64,000 bases of DNA from Pseudomonadota bacterium (GTDB lineage: Bacteria > Pseudomonadota > Alphaproteobacteria > Acetobacterales > Acetobacteraceae): positions 1 to 64,000 of the forward strand of contig JAJZES010000003.1 of the NCBI GenBank assembly GCA_021845985.1. The letters run 5' to 3'. The position numbers were made by a program, and so were the translations under genes. This document shows positions 7,533 through 16,693 of the stretch, one piece after another. The notes under the pieces are model-generated. The model did no database searches, had not been told where the DNA came from, and was given only the letters and a program-made list of their open reading frames with translations. Positions within the stretch are counted from its first letter, which is position 1. The number at the start of each line of letters is the position of its first letter.

Positions 7533-9464
7533 ATGACCGCGCCGATCGCCTCGCCGCGTCCCCGGACGCCGCTGCTCGACCGCGTGTTCTATCCGGCCGA
7601 CCTGCGCAACTTTTCCGCCGAGCAGTTGCGCCAGGTGGCCGATGAGCTGCGCGCCGAGACCATCGACGCCGTCTCCGTCACCGGCGGCCATCTCGGCGCC
7701 TCGCTCGGCGTGGTCGAGCTGACCGTGGCGCTGCATGCGGTGTTCGAGACGCCGCGCGACCGGCTGATCTGGGATGTCGGGCATCAGGCCTATCCGCACA
7801 AAATCCTCACCGGGCGGCGCGAGCGTATCCGCACCCTGCGCCAGGGCGGCGGATTGTCCGGCTTCACCCGGCGGGCGGAGAGCGCCTATGACCCGTTCGG
7901 CGCGGCGCATTCCTCGACCTCGATTTCCGCCGGCCTCGGCATGGCCGTGGCGCGCGACCTCAAGGGCGAGGACCGCCATGTCGTTGCGGTGATCGGCGAC
8001 GGGGCGATGAGCGCCGGCATGGCCTATGAGGCGATGAACAACGCCGGCGCGCTGCGCTCGCGGCTGATCGTCGTGCTCAACGACAACGACATGTCGATCG
8101 CGCCACCGGTCGGTGCGATGAGCGCCTATCTGTCGCGGCTGCTGTCGTCGCACAAATTCCTCTCGCTGCGCGAGCTGGCCGCGCGCATGGCGCGGCGCTT
8201 CCCGCGCGCCATCGAGCGCACCGCGCGCCGCGCCGACGAGTTCGCCCGCGGCATCCTGACCGGCGGCACGCTGTTCGAGGAACTCGGGTTCTATTACCTC
8301 GGGCCGATCGACGGCCATAATCTCGACCATCTGCTGCCGGTGCTGCGCAACGTGCGCGAGGCCGAGGAGAGCGGGCCGATCCTGCTGCATGTCATCACCC
8401 AGAAGGGCAAGGGCTACGGCCCGGCCGAGGCCAGCGCCGACAAGTTGCACGCCGTCGCCCGCTTCAACGTCGTCACCGGCGAGCAGGCCAAGGCGCCGCC
8501 CGGCCCGCCGACCTATACCAGCGTGTTCGCCGATGCACTGATCGCCGAGGCGGCGGACGATCCGGCAATCGTCGCGATCACCGCAGCGATGCCGTCGGGC
8601 ACCGGGCTCGACCGCTTCGCGCGGCGCTTTCCGACCCGCTGCTTCGATGTCGGCATCGCCGAGCAGCACGCGGTGACCTTCGCCGCCGGCATGGCGACCG
8701 AGGGGTTGAAGCCGTTTTGCGCGATCTATTCGACGTTCCTGCAGCGCGCCTATGACCAAGTGGTGCATGACGTGGCGATCCAGTCGCTGCCGGTGCGCTT
8801 CGCCATCGACCGGGCCGGGCTGGTCGGCGCCGACGGGGCGACCCATGCCGGCAGTTTCGATCTGGCGTTTCTCGGCTGCCTGCCGGGCATGGTGCTGATG
8901 GCGCCGAGCGATGAGCAGGAGCTGATGCACATGGTGGCCACCGCCGCCGCCATCGACGACCGGCCGAGCGCGCTGCGCTATCCGCGCGGCGAGGGGCGCG
9001 GGCTGGCGCTGCCGGCGCGCGGCGAGGTGCTGCCGATCGGCCGCGGCCGGGTGCTGCGCGAGGGCGGCGCGGTGGCGATCCTGTCGCTCGGGCCGCGGCT
9101 CGCCGACGCGCTGAAGGCGGCGGAGGAACTGGCGGCGCGCGGCCTGCCGGCGACGGTTGCCGATGCCCGCTTCGCCAAGCCGCTCGACACCGCGCTGATC
9201 GAGCAACTGGCGCGCCACCATGCGGTGCTGGTGACGATCGAAGATGGCAGCGCCGGCGGGTTTGGTGCCGCGGTGATGCAGCATCTGGCGTGGCGCGGGC
9301 TGCTCGACGGCGGGCTGAAGCTGCGGCCGATGGTGCTTCCCGACCGCTTCATCGACCATGACAGTCCGGCGCGGCAGATCGCGGCGGCGGGGCTGGATGC
9401 CGGCCATATCGTGCGCGCGGTGCTGGCCGCGCTTGGTCAGGCGGACGCCGCCGCGCTGGCCTGA
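7533..9464 (+). CDS. dxs: 1-deoxy-D-xylulose-5-phosphate synthase
   Basis: 643 residues, full length for DXS, the thiamine-diphosphate enzyme that makes DXP from pyruvate and glyceraldehyde 3-phosphate for the MEP isoprenoid and thiamine/pyridoxal pathways. Visible marks: [16 protein letters not shown] and the [12 protein letters not shown] loop, [18 protein letters not shown] ... NDNDMSI (ThDP/Mg site near residue 155), the catalytic glutamate in [15 protein letters not shown] near 375, and [18 protein letters not shown]. The usual ispA between xseB and dxs is absent. The GTG of tlyA starts five bases after its stop. Confidence 0.96.
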   Translation: MTAPIASPRPRTPLLDRVFYPADLRNFSAEQLRQVADELRAETIDAVSVTGGHLGASLGVVELTVALHAVFETPRDRLIWDVGHQAYPHKILTGRRERIRTLRQGGGLSGFTRRAESAYDPFGAAHSSTSISAGLGMAVARDLKGEDRHVVAVIGDGAMSAGMAYEAMNNAGALRSRLIVVLNDNDMSIAPPVGAMSAYLSRLLSSHKFLSLRELAARMARRFPRAIERTARRADEFARGILTGGTLFEELGFYYLGPIDGHNLDHLLPVLRNVREAEESGPILLHVITQKGKGYGPAEASADKLHAVARFNVVTGEQAKAPPGPPTYTSVFADALIAEAADDPAIVAITAAMPSGTGLDRFARRFPTRCFDVGIAEQHAVTFAAGMATEGLKPFCAIYSTFLQRAYDQVVHDVAIQSLPVRFAIDRAGLVGADGATHAGSFDLAFLGCLPGMVLMAPSDEQELMHMVATAAAIDDRPSALRYPRGEGRGLALPARGEVLPIGRGRVLREGGAVAILSLGPRLADALKAAEELAARGLPATVADARFAKPLDTALIEQLARHHAVLVTIEDGSAGGFGAAVMQHLAWRGLLDGGLKLRPMVLPDRFIDHDSPARQIAAAGLDAGHIVRAVLAALGQADAAALA

Positions 9465-9468
9465 TCCG

Positions 9469-10209
9469 GTGGCGGCGCGGCCGCGGGCCGATCAGCTTCT
9501 GGTCGAACTGGGTCTGGCCGAGAGCCGGACCCGGGCGCAGGCGCTGATCCTCGCCGGCAAGGTCTATGCCGGCACCCGCCGGGTCGAGAAGGCCGGGCAG
9601 GCGGTGCCGCCGGGGGCGGCGCTTTCGGTGCGCGGGCAGGATCATCCCTGGGTATCGCGCGGCGGCCTCAAGCTCGATCACGCGCTGCGCCATTTCGCGC
9701 TGTCGCCGGCCGGGCGCCTGTGTCTGGACGTGGGCGCCTCGACCGGCGGGTTTACCGATGTGCTGCTGACGCATGGAGCGGCGCGGGTGCATGCGGTGGA
9801 TGTCGGGCACGGGCAACTGGCGTGGAAGCTGCGCAGCGACGCGCGGGTGGTGGTGCATGAGCGGGTCAATGCGCGGCACCTGACGGCGGCGGCGATCGGC
9901 GCGGCGGTCGGCGCCTTGGTCTGCGATGCGAGTTTCATCGGGCTTGCGACGCTGCTGCCGGCGCCGCTGGCGCTGTGCGCGCCGGGGGCCTGGGCGGTGG
10001 CGCTGATCAAACCGCAATTCGAGGCGGGACCGGACGCGGTCGGCAAGGGCGGGGTGGTGCGCGACCCGGCGGTGCATGCGGCGGTGTGCGCGAGGGTGGC
10101 GGCATGGTGGGCGGGACTGCCGGGGTGGCGGGTGCTGGGGGTAGTGGAAAGCCCGATCACCGGACCGGAGGGCAACCGGGAGTTTCTGATCGGGGCGGTG
10201 CGGGATTAG
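9469..10209 (+). CDS. tlyA: TlyA-family rRNA 2'-O-methyltransferase / hemolysin-A-like
   Basis: 246 residues. The N-terminal S4 RNA-binding domain (RADQLLVELGLAESRTRAQALILAGKVYAG) is followed by an FtsJ-like SAM methyltransferase domain: LCLDVGASTGGFTDVLL (SAM loop), AVALIKPQFEAG with the catalytic lysine, and GPEGNREFLI at the end. TlyA methylates ribose 2'-OH groups of rRNA; some members were named hemolysins. The GTG at 9469 is chosen because it starts the S4 domain immediately after dxs and no ATG is available. It converges with the next minus-strand gene; their stop codons overlap by four bases. Confidence 0.9.
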   Translation: MAARPRADQLLVELGLAESRTRAQALILAGKVYAGTRRVEKAGQAVPPGAALSVRGQDHPWVSRGGLKLDHALRHFALSPAGRLCLDVGASTGGFTDVLLTHGAARVHAVDVGHGQLAWKLRSDARVVVHERVNARHLTAAAIGAAVGALVCDASFIGLATLLPAPLALCAPGAWAVALIKPQFEAGPDAVGKGGVVRDPAVHAAVCARVAAWWAGLPGWRVLGVVESPITGPEGNREFLIGAVRD

Positions 10210-10580
10210 GGCGGGGCGGCGCCCGGCAGCCGGAAGCCGAACCGCACCCGCGCCGCGCCCGATGCTTTGAGTGCGGCGGCCAGGGTGGTTTCATCCTGGT
10301 CCTTGAGGAATTGGGTGCGCGCGCCCTCCAGCCGGCTATAGGCGCGGCCATAGCCGGCGGCCACCCGGTCCAGGTTGGACCACAGCGCCACGCCCGCCGA
10401 CAGCACGCTGGCCACCGCCAGCACCCGTGCCCAGCTCTGGCCGAGCGTGCCGATGGCGAGCAGCAGCGGCAGGATCAGCACTGCCAGGCACAGTTCGTAG
10501 AAGACGACACTCCACAAATAGAAACTGAACCGATCGTAGGAAATCGCCGAGGTCACGTCGGCCAACAGTCTGCTGTCCAT
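10206..10580 (-). CDS. Small hypothetical membrane protein
   Basis: 124 residues from the ATG at 10580; an upstream GTG at 10601 would add seven. Two hydrophobic segments are visible: FYLWSVVFYELCLAVLILPLLLAIG and WARVLAVASVLSAGVALW. They are followed by a charged tail (RLEGARTQFLKDQDETTLAAALKAS). I do not recognise the family. The absence of a clear ribosome site and its isolation make it less certain than its neighbours, but the helix/charge pattern and complete frame support a real gene. Its stop overlaps the convergent tlyA stop. Confidence 0.55.
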   Translation of the reverse strand: MDSRLLADVTSAISYDRFSFYLWSVVFYELCLAVLILPLLLAIGTLGQSWARVLAVASVLSAGVALWSNLDRVAAGYGRAYSRLEGARTQFLKDQDETTLAAALKASGAARVRFGFRLPGAAPP

Positions 10581-10699
10581 GGCATCCAGTATCGCACACA
10601 CGGCGGCAAGGTGCAGCCGGGCGGCGACAGGGGCCGGCCATGCTTGACGCGCGGCGTTGTCGGGCGCAGCATACCGGGCGGTCGGTTTTTGGCCGGCGC

Positions 10700-10713
10700 A
10701 GGAGGGCGTCTTG
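10700..10713 (+). promoter_or_regulatory. Strong ribosome-binding site fixing a TTG start
   Basis: AGGAGGG at 10700-10706 lies four bases before TTG at 10711-10713. No ATG or GTG in this frame fits the start of the MaoC fold, so this site decides the start of the operon's first gene. Confidence 0.7.
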
Positions 10714-11166
10714 ATCCGTCAGGAATATGGCGCGCTGGCGATCGGTCAGCGCAGCGTCTCGGCCGGCCGCACGCTGACCGAGACCGATGTCGTCAATTTC
10801 TGCATGCTGACCGGCAACTGGCTGGAACTGCACGCCAATGCCGAGTTCGCCAAGGACACGCTGTACGGCCAGCGGCTGGTCCAGGGCAGCCTCATCTTCA
10901 GCATCGGCAATGCGCTGCTGCCGTTCGATTCCGGGGTGGTGGAGGCGTTCTACGGCGTCGAGCGGCTGCGCTTCCTGAAGCCGAGCTTCATCGGCGACAC
11001 CATCCATTCGACCGCCGAGATCACCGCGCTGCGCGAGCGCGGCGCCCGCCACGGCGTCGCCACGCTCGACCTTCAGGTCCACAACCAGCGCGCGGAGACG
11101 GTGATGCGCTGCGATTTCAGCCTGCTGATCCGCCGGCAGCGCCTGCACAGCGGAGAGACGCGATGA
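10711..11166 (+). CDS. MaoC-like hot-dog dehydratase homologue with altered active site
   Basis: 151 residues with a single hot-dog domain of the MaoC dehydratase type. The hydratase motif region reads TGNWLELHANAEFA, followed by GQRLVQGSLIFSIGNALL. The family's catalytic pair is Asp-x4-His (GDxxPxH). The histidine is kept, but the Asp position is Asn, so water activation may be weakened or the substrate different. It starts at TTG 10711, supported by a strong ribosome site. It overlaps the acyl-CoA dehydrogenase gene by four bases and heads the operon at 10.7-17.0 kb, where a hydration or thioester role on a CoA intermediate is plausible. Confidence 0.82.
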   Translation: MIRQEYGALAIGQRSVSAGRTLTETDVVNFCMLTGNWLELHANAEFAKDTLYGQRLVQGSLIFSIGNALLPFDSGVVEAFYGVERLRFLKPSFIGDTIHSTAEITALRERGARHGVATLDLQVHNQRAETVMRCDFSLLIRRQRLHSGETR

Positions 11167-12308
11167 ACTTCCTCAGCCCCGATCAGGAGCTTTGGCGCGA
11201 CAGCGTCAGCCGCTTCATGGATGAGCGGATCACCGTCGAATACATCCGCCGCTGCGACATCGAGCGCAGCTACCCGTACGAGGGCTACGCCAAGCTGGCC
11301 GAGGCCGGGTTTCTGCGCCTGCTGATCCCCGAGGAATACGGCGGCAGCGGCGGCTCGGTGCTCGACTATGCGCTGATGTGCGAGGGGCTGGGCAAATACG
11401 GCTTCGATTTCGCCGCCGCCGTGGTCGTGCCGACGTTCACCGCGATGAACATTGTCCATTTCGGCAACGCCGAACAGTGCGCCACCTATCTGGAACCGTT
11501 CATGGCGGGGCAGCGGCGGTTCTCGATTTCCATCTCCGAGCCATCGGCCGGCTCGGACGCCGCGGCGACCCGCACGCGGGCGCGACTGAGCGAGGGTGCG
11601 TATGTCATCCGCGGCCAGAAACTCTGGTGCAGCGGCGCCGCGGCGCGCGATGTCACCATCGCCATGCTGGTGCGCAGCGACCCGGATGCCGCCAAGCACA
11701 AGGGCCTGTCGGTGCTGCTGGTGCCCAACGACACGCCGGGCCTGGACATCCGCAAGCTGCCGACGCTGTCGCGCCGCGCCACCGGGACGACGGAGATCTT
11801 CATCGACGATGCGCGCGTGCCAGAAGCCAACCGGCTCGGCGCCGCCGGCCAGGGCTGGGAGATCATCACCTCAAATCTGCGCCTGGAGCGCGTCGCCATC
11901 TCCGCCGCCTATGTCGGCAACGCCCAGACGGTGGTCGATACGGCGCTGCGCTATGCCCGTGAACGCCAGCAGTTCGACCGGGCGATCAGCGAGTTTCAGG
12001 TGATCCGCCACATGCTGGCCGATATGCAGACGCGCGTCGATGCGGCGCGGCTGCTGGTCTATCGCGCCGCCGATGCCGTCGCCTCGGGCGCCGCCTGCGA
12101 GCGTGAAGTGGCGATGGCCAAGCTGTTCGCCTCCGAGGCGCTGCAGGACGTGTCGCGCAACGGCATGCAGATCCTCGGCGGCCACTCGATGCTGCCCGAG
12201 GCCGACATGGAGCGGTATTTCCGCGAGGGCATGCAATGCACGATCGGCGGCGGCACGTCGCAGATCCAACGCACCATCATCGCGCGGGCGATGCTGGCAA
12301 GCAATTGA
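11163..12308 (+). CDS. Acyl-CoA dehydrogenase
   Basis: 381 residues with the three ACAD domains: the N-terminal helical domain, the beta domain with FSISISEPSAGSDAAA (FAD/substrate) and KLWCSGAAARDVTIAMLV, and the C-terminal helical domain ending GGGTSQIQRTIIARAML. The Glu of the medium-chain YEGT motif is replaced (GGGT). A glutamate in LRLERVAIS (about residue 242) occupies the place used as base by isovaleryl/long-chain types, so catalysis is probably retained. It would oxidise a CoA thioester to the enoyl form and pass electrons to ETF. It is coupled to the MaoC gene (ATGA overlap). The acyl substrate is unknown. Confidence 0.9.
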   Translation: MNFLSPDQELWRDSVSRFMDERITVEYIRRCDIERSYPYEGYAKLAEAGFLRLLIPEEYGGSGGSVLDYALMCEGLGKYGFDFAAAVVVPTFTAMNIVHFGNAEQCATYLEPFMAGQRRFSISISEPSAGSDAAATRTRARLSEGAYVIRGQKLWCSGAAARDVTIAMLVRSDPDAAKHKGLSVLLVPNDTPGLDIRKLPTLSRRATGTTEIFIDDARVPEANRLGAAGQGWEIITSNLRLERVAISAAYVGNAQTVVDTALRYARERQQFDRAISEFQVIRHMLADMQTRVDAARLLVYRAADAVASGAACEREVAMAKLFASEALQDVSRNGMQILGGHSMLPEADMERYFREGMQCTIGGGTSQIQRTIIARAMLASN

Positions 12309-12322
12309 ACGGGGGAAACATC

Positions 12323-13510
12323 ATGATCGACCGCCGGAGCCTGCTGGCCGCGCCGCTGCTGGCGCTCGCCGCACCGCGTCCCCTGCGCGCCGCGCGCGCG
12401 CCGGTGATCGGCGTCATCAACGACATGAGCGGCGCCTATGCCGATCTCGGCGGCAAGGGGTCGGTGATCGCGGCGCGCATGGCGCTGGCCGATTTCGGCG
12501 GCGGCGGGCGCATCCTGGTGGCGGATCACCACAACAAGCCCGATCTCGCCACCGGCCTCGTCGCCGACTGGATCGACCGCGACGGCGTCGATGTCATCGT
12601 CGATGGCGGCGCCTCCTCGGCGGGTCTGGCGATTCAGGAAGTGTGCCGGCGCAAGCAGCGGATTTTCCTCGCCACCGGTCCCGCCACCTCCGACCTGACC
12701 GGCAAGGCGTGCTCGCCGTACGGGTTCCATTGGACCTACGACACCTACGCGCTGGCCGCCGGCACGGCGAACACGCTGGTCCGCCGCGGCGGCACCACCT
12801 GGTATTTCATCACCGCCGATTACGCCTTCGGCCATTCGGTCGAGCGCGATACGACGACACTGGTGGAGGCGGCCGGCGGCAAGGTGCTCGGCGGCGTCAA
12901 GGCGCCGATCGGCTCGACCGAGTTCTCCTCCTATCTGCTGCAGGCGCAGTCGTCGGGTGCCAAAGTGGTGGCGCTGGCGGTCGGCGGCGGCGATCTGGTC
13001 AACGCCGTCAAGCAGGCGGTCGAGTTCGGGCTGACGCGCGGCGGCACCGCGCTTGCCGGGCTGCTGACCTTCAACACCGACGTTCACGGCATGGGCCTTG
13101 CCGCCGCTCAGGGGCTGGTCGTCACCACCGCCTATGACTGGGGCATCGATCCGGCAATGCACGCTTTCGGCGTGCGCTTCGCCGCCGAGAATGACGGCCG
13201 GCCGCCGAGCATGGTGCAGGCCGGCACCTATGGCGGCGTGCTGCATTACCTCAAGGCGGCGGGCGCCGCCGGCACGCTCGATGCCGATGCCGTCGCCGCC
13301 GCCATGCGCCGGCTGCCGATCGACGATTTCATGAGCAAGGGGGCGTGGATCAGGAAGGATGGCCTGGTGATGCGGACGATGTATGTCGAGGCGGTGAAGT
13401 CGCCGGCCGAGTCGCGCGGGCCGTGGGACTATTTTTCGCTGCTCGCCGCGGTGCCGCCGGAGCAGGCGTTCCGCCCGCTCGACCCGGCGCTGTGCCGCCT
13501 TGCCGGCTGA
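12323..13510 (+). CDS. Branched-chain-amino-acid-type ABC substrate-binding protein (orphan)
   Basis: 395 residues. The N-terminus MIDRRSLLAAPLLALAAPRPLRAARA is an export signal with a twin-arginine-like start. The type I periplasmic-binding fold follows: VIGVINDMSGAYADLGGKGS, VDVIVDGGASSAGLAIQEVC, FLATGPATSDLTG and WYFITADYAFGHSVERDT. This LivJ/HAAT class binds amino acids, amides, carboxylates or aromatic acids. No permease or ATPase gene accompanies it here, so it either shares a transporter encoded elsewhere or acts as a sensor. It lies 14 bases after the dehydrogenase and next to tetR, inside the acyl-CoA operon, so the pathway substrate is its likely ligand. Confidence 0.88.
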   Translation: MIDRRSLLAAPLLALAAPRPLRAARAPVIGVINDMSGAYADLGGKGSVIAARMALADFGGGGRILVADHHNKPDLATGLVADWIDRDGVDVIVDGGASSAGLAIQEVCRRKQRIFLATGPATSDLTGKACSPYGFHWTYDTYALAAGTANTLVRRGGTTWYFITADYAFGHSVERDTTTLVEAAGGKVLGGVKAPIGSTEFSSYLLQAQSSGAKVVALAVGGGDLVNAVKQAVEFGLTRGGTALAGLLTFNTDVHGMGLAAAQGLVVTTAYDWGIDPAMHAFGVRFAAENDGRPPSMVQAGTYGGVLHYLKAAGAAGTLDADAVAAAMRRLPIDDFMSKGAWIRKDGLVMRTMYVEAVKSPAESRGPWDYFSLLAAVPPEQAFRPLDPALCRLAG

Positions 13511-13511
13511 C

Positions 13512-14105
13512 ATGCGGCAGGCCGCCGCCGCCGACCTGCTGGTGCGCGAGCGTATTCTCGATGCCGGGGCGCGGCTGTTTGCCGAACACGGCTACGACCC
13601 GGTGAGCCTGCGCCAGATCTGCGAGGCGGCGCGGGTCTCGAAAGGCGCGATCTACCACTATTTCGCCTCCAAGGAAGATCTGCTGGCCCAGATCGTCATC
13701 TCCTCGCTGACCGCGCTGCTCGACCATGTCGGCCGCGAGCTGACCGAGGCGGCCGGCGCCGGCGCCCGGCTGCGCCGGTTCATCGTCTCCCAGGCGGCGT
13801 TTTTCGAGGCGCAAACGCCGCATTTCCGGGTGGCGATGGCGCGGTTCGCGCAGAGCGGCGACGCGGCGCAGCAGGAGGCGATTGCCGCGCTGCGCCGGCG
13901 CTATGTGCGCGCGGTGCGCACGCTGATCACCGAGGGCATCGCCGCCGGGGAGTTCCGCGACGTCGATGTCGCCGCCGCGACGCGCATGGTGCTGGCAATT
14001 CTCTATTGGCTCGCGCGCTGGTACAAGGAGGGTGGCCGCGCCACCGCGGTCGAGATCGCCGGCCAGCATGCCGACCTGATGCTCGCCGGCGTCTGGCGCC
14101 GGTAG
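13512..14105 (+). CDS. TetR-family transcriptional regulator
   Basis: 197 residues with an N-terminal TetR helix-turn-helix (RILDAGARLFAEHGYDPVSLRQICEAARVSKGAIYHYFASKEDLL, about residues 15-58). The C-terminal helical ligand domain has the LYWLARWYKEGG segment seen in regulators of fatty-acid and acyl-CoA genes. The ATG at 13512 lies one base after the binding-protein stop, so it sits within the operon and probably autoregulates it. The inducer is likely a CoA ester or the free acid of the pathway; that is inference from position. Confidence 0.87.
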   Translation: MRQAAAADLLVRERILDAGARLFAEHGYDPVSLRQICEAARVSKGAIYHYFASKEDLLAQIVISSLTALLDHVGRELTEAAGAGARLRRFIVSQAAFFEAQTPHFRVAMARFAQSGDAAQQEAIAALRRRYVRAVRTLITEGIAAGEFRDVDVAAATRMVLAILYWLARWYKEGGRATAVEIAGQHADLMLAGVWRR

Positions 14106-14117
14106 AGGAGGGGATCC

Positions 14118-15329
14118 ATGCGGCCACTCGACGACATCAAGGTGCTCGACCTGACCCGCGTGCTGGCCGGTCCGTGGTGTACCATGCAGCTTGGCGATCT
14201 CGGCGCCGATGTGTGGAAGATCGAGCACCCGACCGAGGGCGACGACACGCGCGGCTGGCGTCCACCGGAGACGGGCGGCGAAGCGACCTACTACCTCGCC
14301 GCCAACCGCAACAAGCGCAGCATCGCCGTCGATCTCAAGGCGGCGGAGGGACAGGCGATCATCCGCGCCCTGGCCGAACGGGCCGACGTGCTGGTGGAAA
14401 ACATGCGGCTCGGCACGATGGAGCGGTTCGGCCTCGGCTGGGAGACGCTGCACGCGCTCAATCCGCGGCTGATCTGGTGCGCTCTGTCCGGCTATGGCCG
14501 GCGCGGGCCGCGCGCCGCCGAACCGGGCTATGACGCGGTGGTGCAGGCGGAAAGCGGGCTGATGTCGATTACCGGCACCGCCGAGGGCGATCCGATGAAG
14601 CACGGCATCGCCATCACCGACATCGTCTCCGGCATGAACGCGGCGCAGGCGATTCTGGCGGCGCTGCTGGCGCGGGCGCGCAGCGGCGAGGGGCAGTTCA
14701 TCGACATCGCCCTGCTCGACGGCGCGGTCGCCCTGCTGGCCAATATCGGCAGCGCCCATCTCAACGCCGGCACCGTGCCGCGGCGCTATGGCAATGCCCA
14801 TCCGACGGTGGTGCCGTATCGCAGCTTCGCCGCCGCCGACGGCGATTTCGTGCTCGGCTGCGGCAATGACCGGCAGTTCCGCATCCTCTGCCGCGACGTG
14901 CTGCAGCGGCCCGATCTGGCCGAGGACCCGCGCTTCATCCGCAACGGCGGGCGGCAGATCCATCGCGACGTGCTGGAGCCGCTGCTGGCCGGCATCTTTG
15001 CCCAGCATCCGGTGGCGCACTGGGTGGCGGCGCTGCGCGCCGCCGGCGTGCCGACGGCGGTGGTGCGCAGCGTGCCGGAGGTGTTCGCCGCCCCCGAGAT
15101 CGCCGCCCGCGGGCTGGTGCAGCGGGTGGCGCACCCGACAATTGGCGAGGTGGCGCTGATCGCCTCGCCGCTGCGGCTCGACGCCACGCCGCCGGGGGTG
15201 CCGACCGCGCCGCCGCTGCTCGGGCAGCACACGCGCGCGGTGCTGCGCGAGGTGCTCGGCATGAGCGATGCCGAGGTGACAGGGCTGGCGGCGGCCGGCG
15301 TGATCGCCGAAGGGAGCAAGGCAGAGTGA
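14118..15329 (+). CDS. CaiB/BaiF family III CoA-transferase
   Basis: 403 residues with the family III fold. It opens with LDDIKVLDLTRVLAGPWCTMQLGDLGADVWKIE and contains NRNKRSIAVDLK, the segment YDAVVQAESGLMSITG and an Asp in ITDIVSGMNAAQAI at the position of the catalytic aspartate that forms the anhydride intermediate. It moves CoA between carboxylic acids and probably activates the imported substrate of this operon, which suits the acyl-CoA dehydrogenase and MaoC upstream. GGAGGGG precedes the ATG. Its TGA overlaps the ATG of the AtuA gene by one base. Confidence 0.9.
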   Translation: MRPLDDIKVLDLTRVLAGPWCTMQLGDLGADVWKIEHPTEGDDTRGWRPPETGGEATYYLAANRNKRSIAVDLKAAEGQAIIRALAERADVLVENMRLGTMERFGLGWETLHALNPRLIWCALSGYGRRGPRAAEPGYDAVVQAESGLMSITGTAEGDPMKHGIAITDIVSGMNAAQAILAALLARARSGEGQFIDIALLDGAVALLANIGSAHLNAGTVPRRYGNAHPTVVPYRSFAAADGDFVLGCGNDRQFRILCRDVLQRPDLAEDPRFIRNGGRQIHRDVLEPLLAGIFAQHPVAHWVAALRAAGVPTAVVRSVPEVFAAPEIAARGLVQRVAHPTIGEVALIASPLRLDATPPGVPTAPPLLGQHTRAVLREVLGMSDAEVTGLAAAGVIAEGSKAE

Positions 15330-16693
15330 TGAAGGATGTGGTCAGGCTCGGGTCCGGTTCCGGCTTCTGGGGCGATGCGCCCGACCCGGCGATGGAGCTG
15401 CTCGACCGCGGCGGCCTCGATTATCTGTGCTTCGACTTCCTCGCCGAGCTGACCATGGCCCTGCTCGAACGCCAGCGCCGCAAGGACAAGACTGCCGGCT
15501 ACGTGCCCGACGCGGTGACCATGATGATCGACATGATGGCGCTGGCCAAGGCGCGCGGCACGCGGCTGATTTCCAACGGCGGCGGGGTCAATCCGCGCGC
15601 CGCCGCCGAACGCATCGCCGCCGCGGCGCGCGCGCGCGGCCTGCGCGGGCTGCGCATCGCCGCCGTCGATGGCGACAACGTCGTCGATCGCATCGACGAG
15701 TTTGTCGGCGCCGGCATCCGGCTGACGCATCTGGAGACCGGCGCCGAGGATTTCGCCCATCATCGCAACGCGGTGGTCTCGGCCAGCGTCTATGCCGATT
15801 GCAGCGGCATCATCGCGGCGCTGGCCGACGGCGCCGACATCGTCATCACCGGCCGCGTCTCTGACAGCGCGCCCTATGTCGGCGCCATCATGCATGAATT
15901 CGGCTGGCGCCACGACGCCGCGCACGCCGACCGCATCGGCGCCGCGATCACCGTCGGGCATGTGCTGGAATGCGCCGCCGGCGCCAGCGGCGGCATGTCG
16001 TCGCGCTTCGCCGACATGCCCGACATGGGCCGCGTCGGCTTCCCGCTGGCGGAGTTCCACCGCGACGGCACGGCGGAGATCACCAAGCTGGCGAACACCG
16101 GCGGGCGCGTCGATGCGTTCACCGTCAAGGAACACCTGCTCTACGAGATCGCCGATCCGGCCAGCTACATCATGCCCGACGGCATCGCCGATTTCACCAC
16201 CCTGCGGCTGAGCGAAAGCGGGCCGGACCGGGTGCGGCTGAGCGGCATGAGCGGACGGCCGCGGCCCGATACCTGGAAGCTGCTGATCGGCTACGACGAC
16301 GGCTGGATCGGCGAGGGCATGCTGTTCGTCCCCTGGCCGGACGCGCTCGGCCGCGCCCGCAAGGCGCGCGAGACGCTGCTGCAGCGTTTCGAGCGGCTTG
16401 GTCTGGTGGCCGACGAGATGCAATTCGATTTCATCGGCATCGACATGCTGCACGGCCCGGCGGCGCCGGCGCCGCAGCACGAGATGAACGAGGTCGGGCT
16501 GCGCGTCGCGGTGCTGACGCGCAGCCGCGAGCAGGCCGAGAAGGTGCGCCGGGCGTGTGCCAATCTGTGGATCATGGGGCCGGGCGGCACCTCGTTCGGC
16601 GCGCCGCTGAAGCCGCGGCCGGTGATCGCCGCGTGGCCGACGCTGGTGCCGCGGGCGCTGATTCCGCAGACCGTGACGATGACGGAGGTATGA
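15329..16693 (+). CDS. AtuA-family protein, large part (DUF1446)
   Basis: 454 residues of the acyclic-terpene-utilisation AtuA family (DUF1446). Typical stretches are GSGSGFWGDAPDPAMELLDRG, YLCFDFLAELTMALL, LISNGGGVNPRAAAERI, ADIVITGRVSDSA and the C-terminal WIMGPGGTSFGAPLKPRPV. AtuA is required for citronellol/geraniol breakdown in Pseudomonas, but its chemistry is not established. Here it is split from its small C-terminal domain, which is encoded by the next gene. No geranyl-CoA carboxylase lies in the window, so the pathway need not be terpenoid. ATG at 15329 is preferred to the adjacent GTG at 15326. Confidence 0.85.
   Translation: MKDVVRLGSGSGFWGDAPDPAMELLDRGGLDYLCFDFLAELTMALLERQRRKDKTAGYVPDAVTMMIDMMALAKARGTRLISNGGGVNPRAAAERIAAAARARGLRGLRIAAVDGDNVVDRIDEFVGAGIRLTHLETGAEDFAHHRNAVVSASVYADCSGIIAALADGADIVITGRVSDSAPYVGAIMHEFGWRHDAAHADRIGAAITVGHVLECAAGASGGMSSRFADMPDMGRVGFPLAEFHRDGTAEITKLANTGGRVDAFTVKEHLLYEIADPASYIMPDGIADFTTLRLSESGPDRVRLSGMSGRPRPDTWKLLIGYDDGWIGEGMLFVPWPDALGRARKARETLLQRFERLGLVADEMQFDFIGIDMLHGPAAPAPQHEMNEVGLRVAVLTRSREQAEKVRRACANLWIMGPGGTSFGAPLKPRPVIAAWPTLVPRALIPQTVTMTEV

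Noticed and set aside
6462-9407. A 980-codon open frame antisense to the HDAC-like gene, xseB and dxs
   Set aside because: High GC keeps this antisense frame open. The translation is Arg/Gln/His/Gly-rich low-complexity with no family, while the sense strand encodes clear enzymes.
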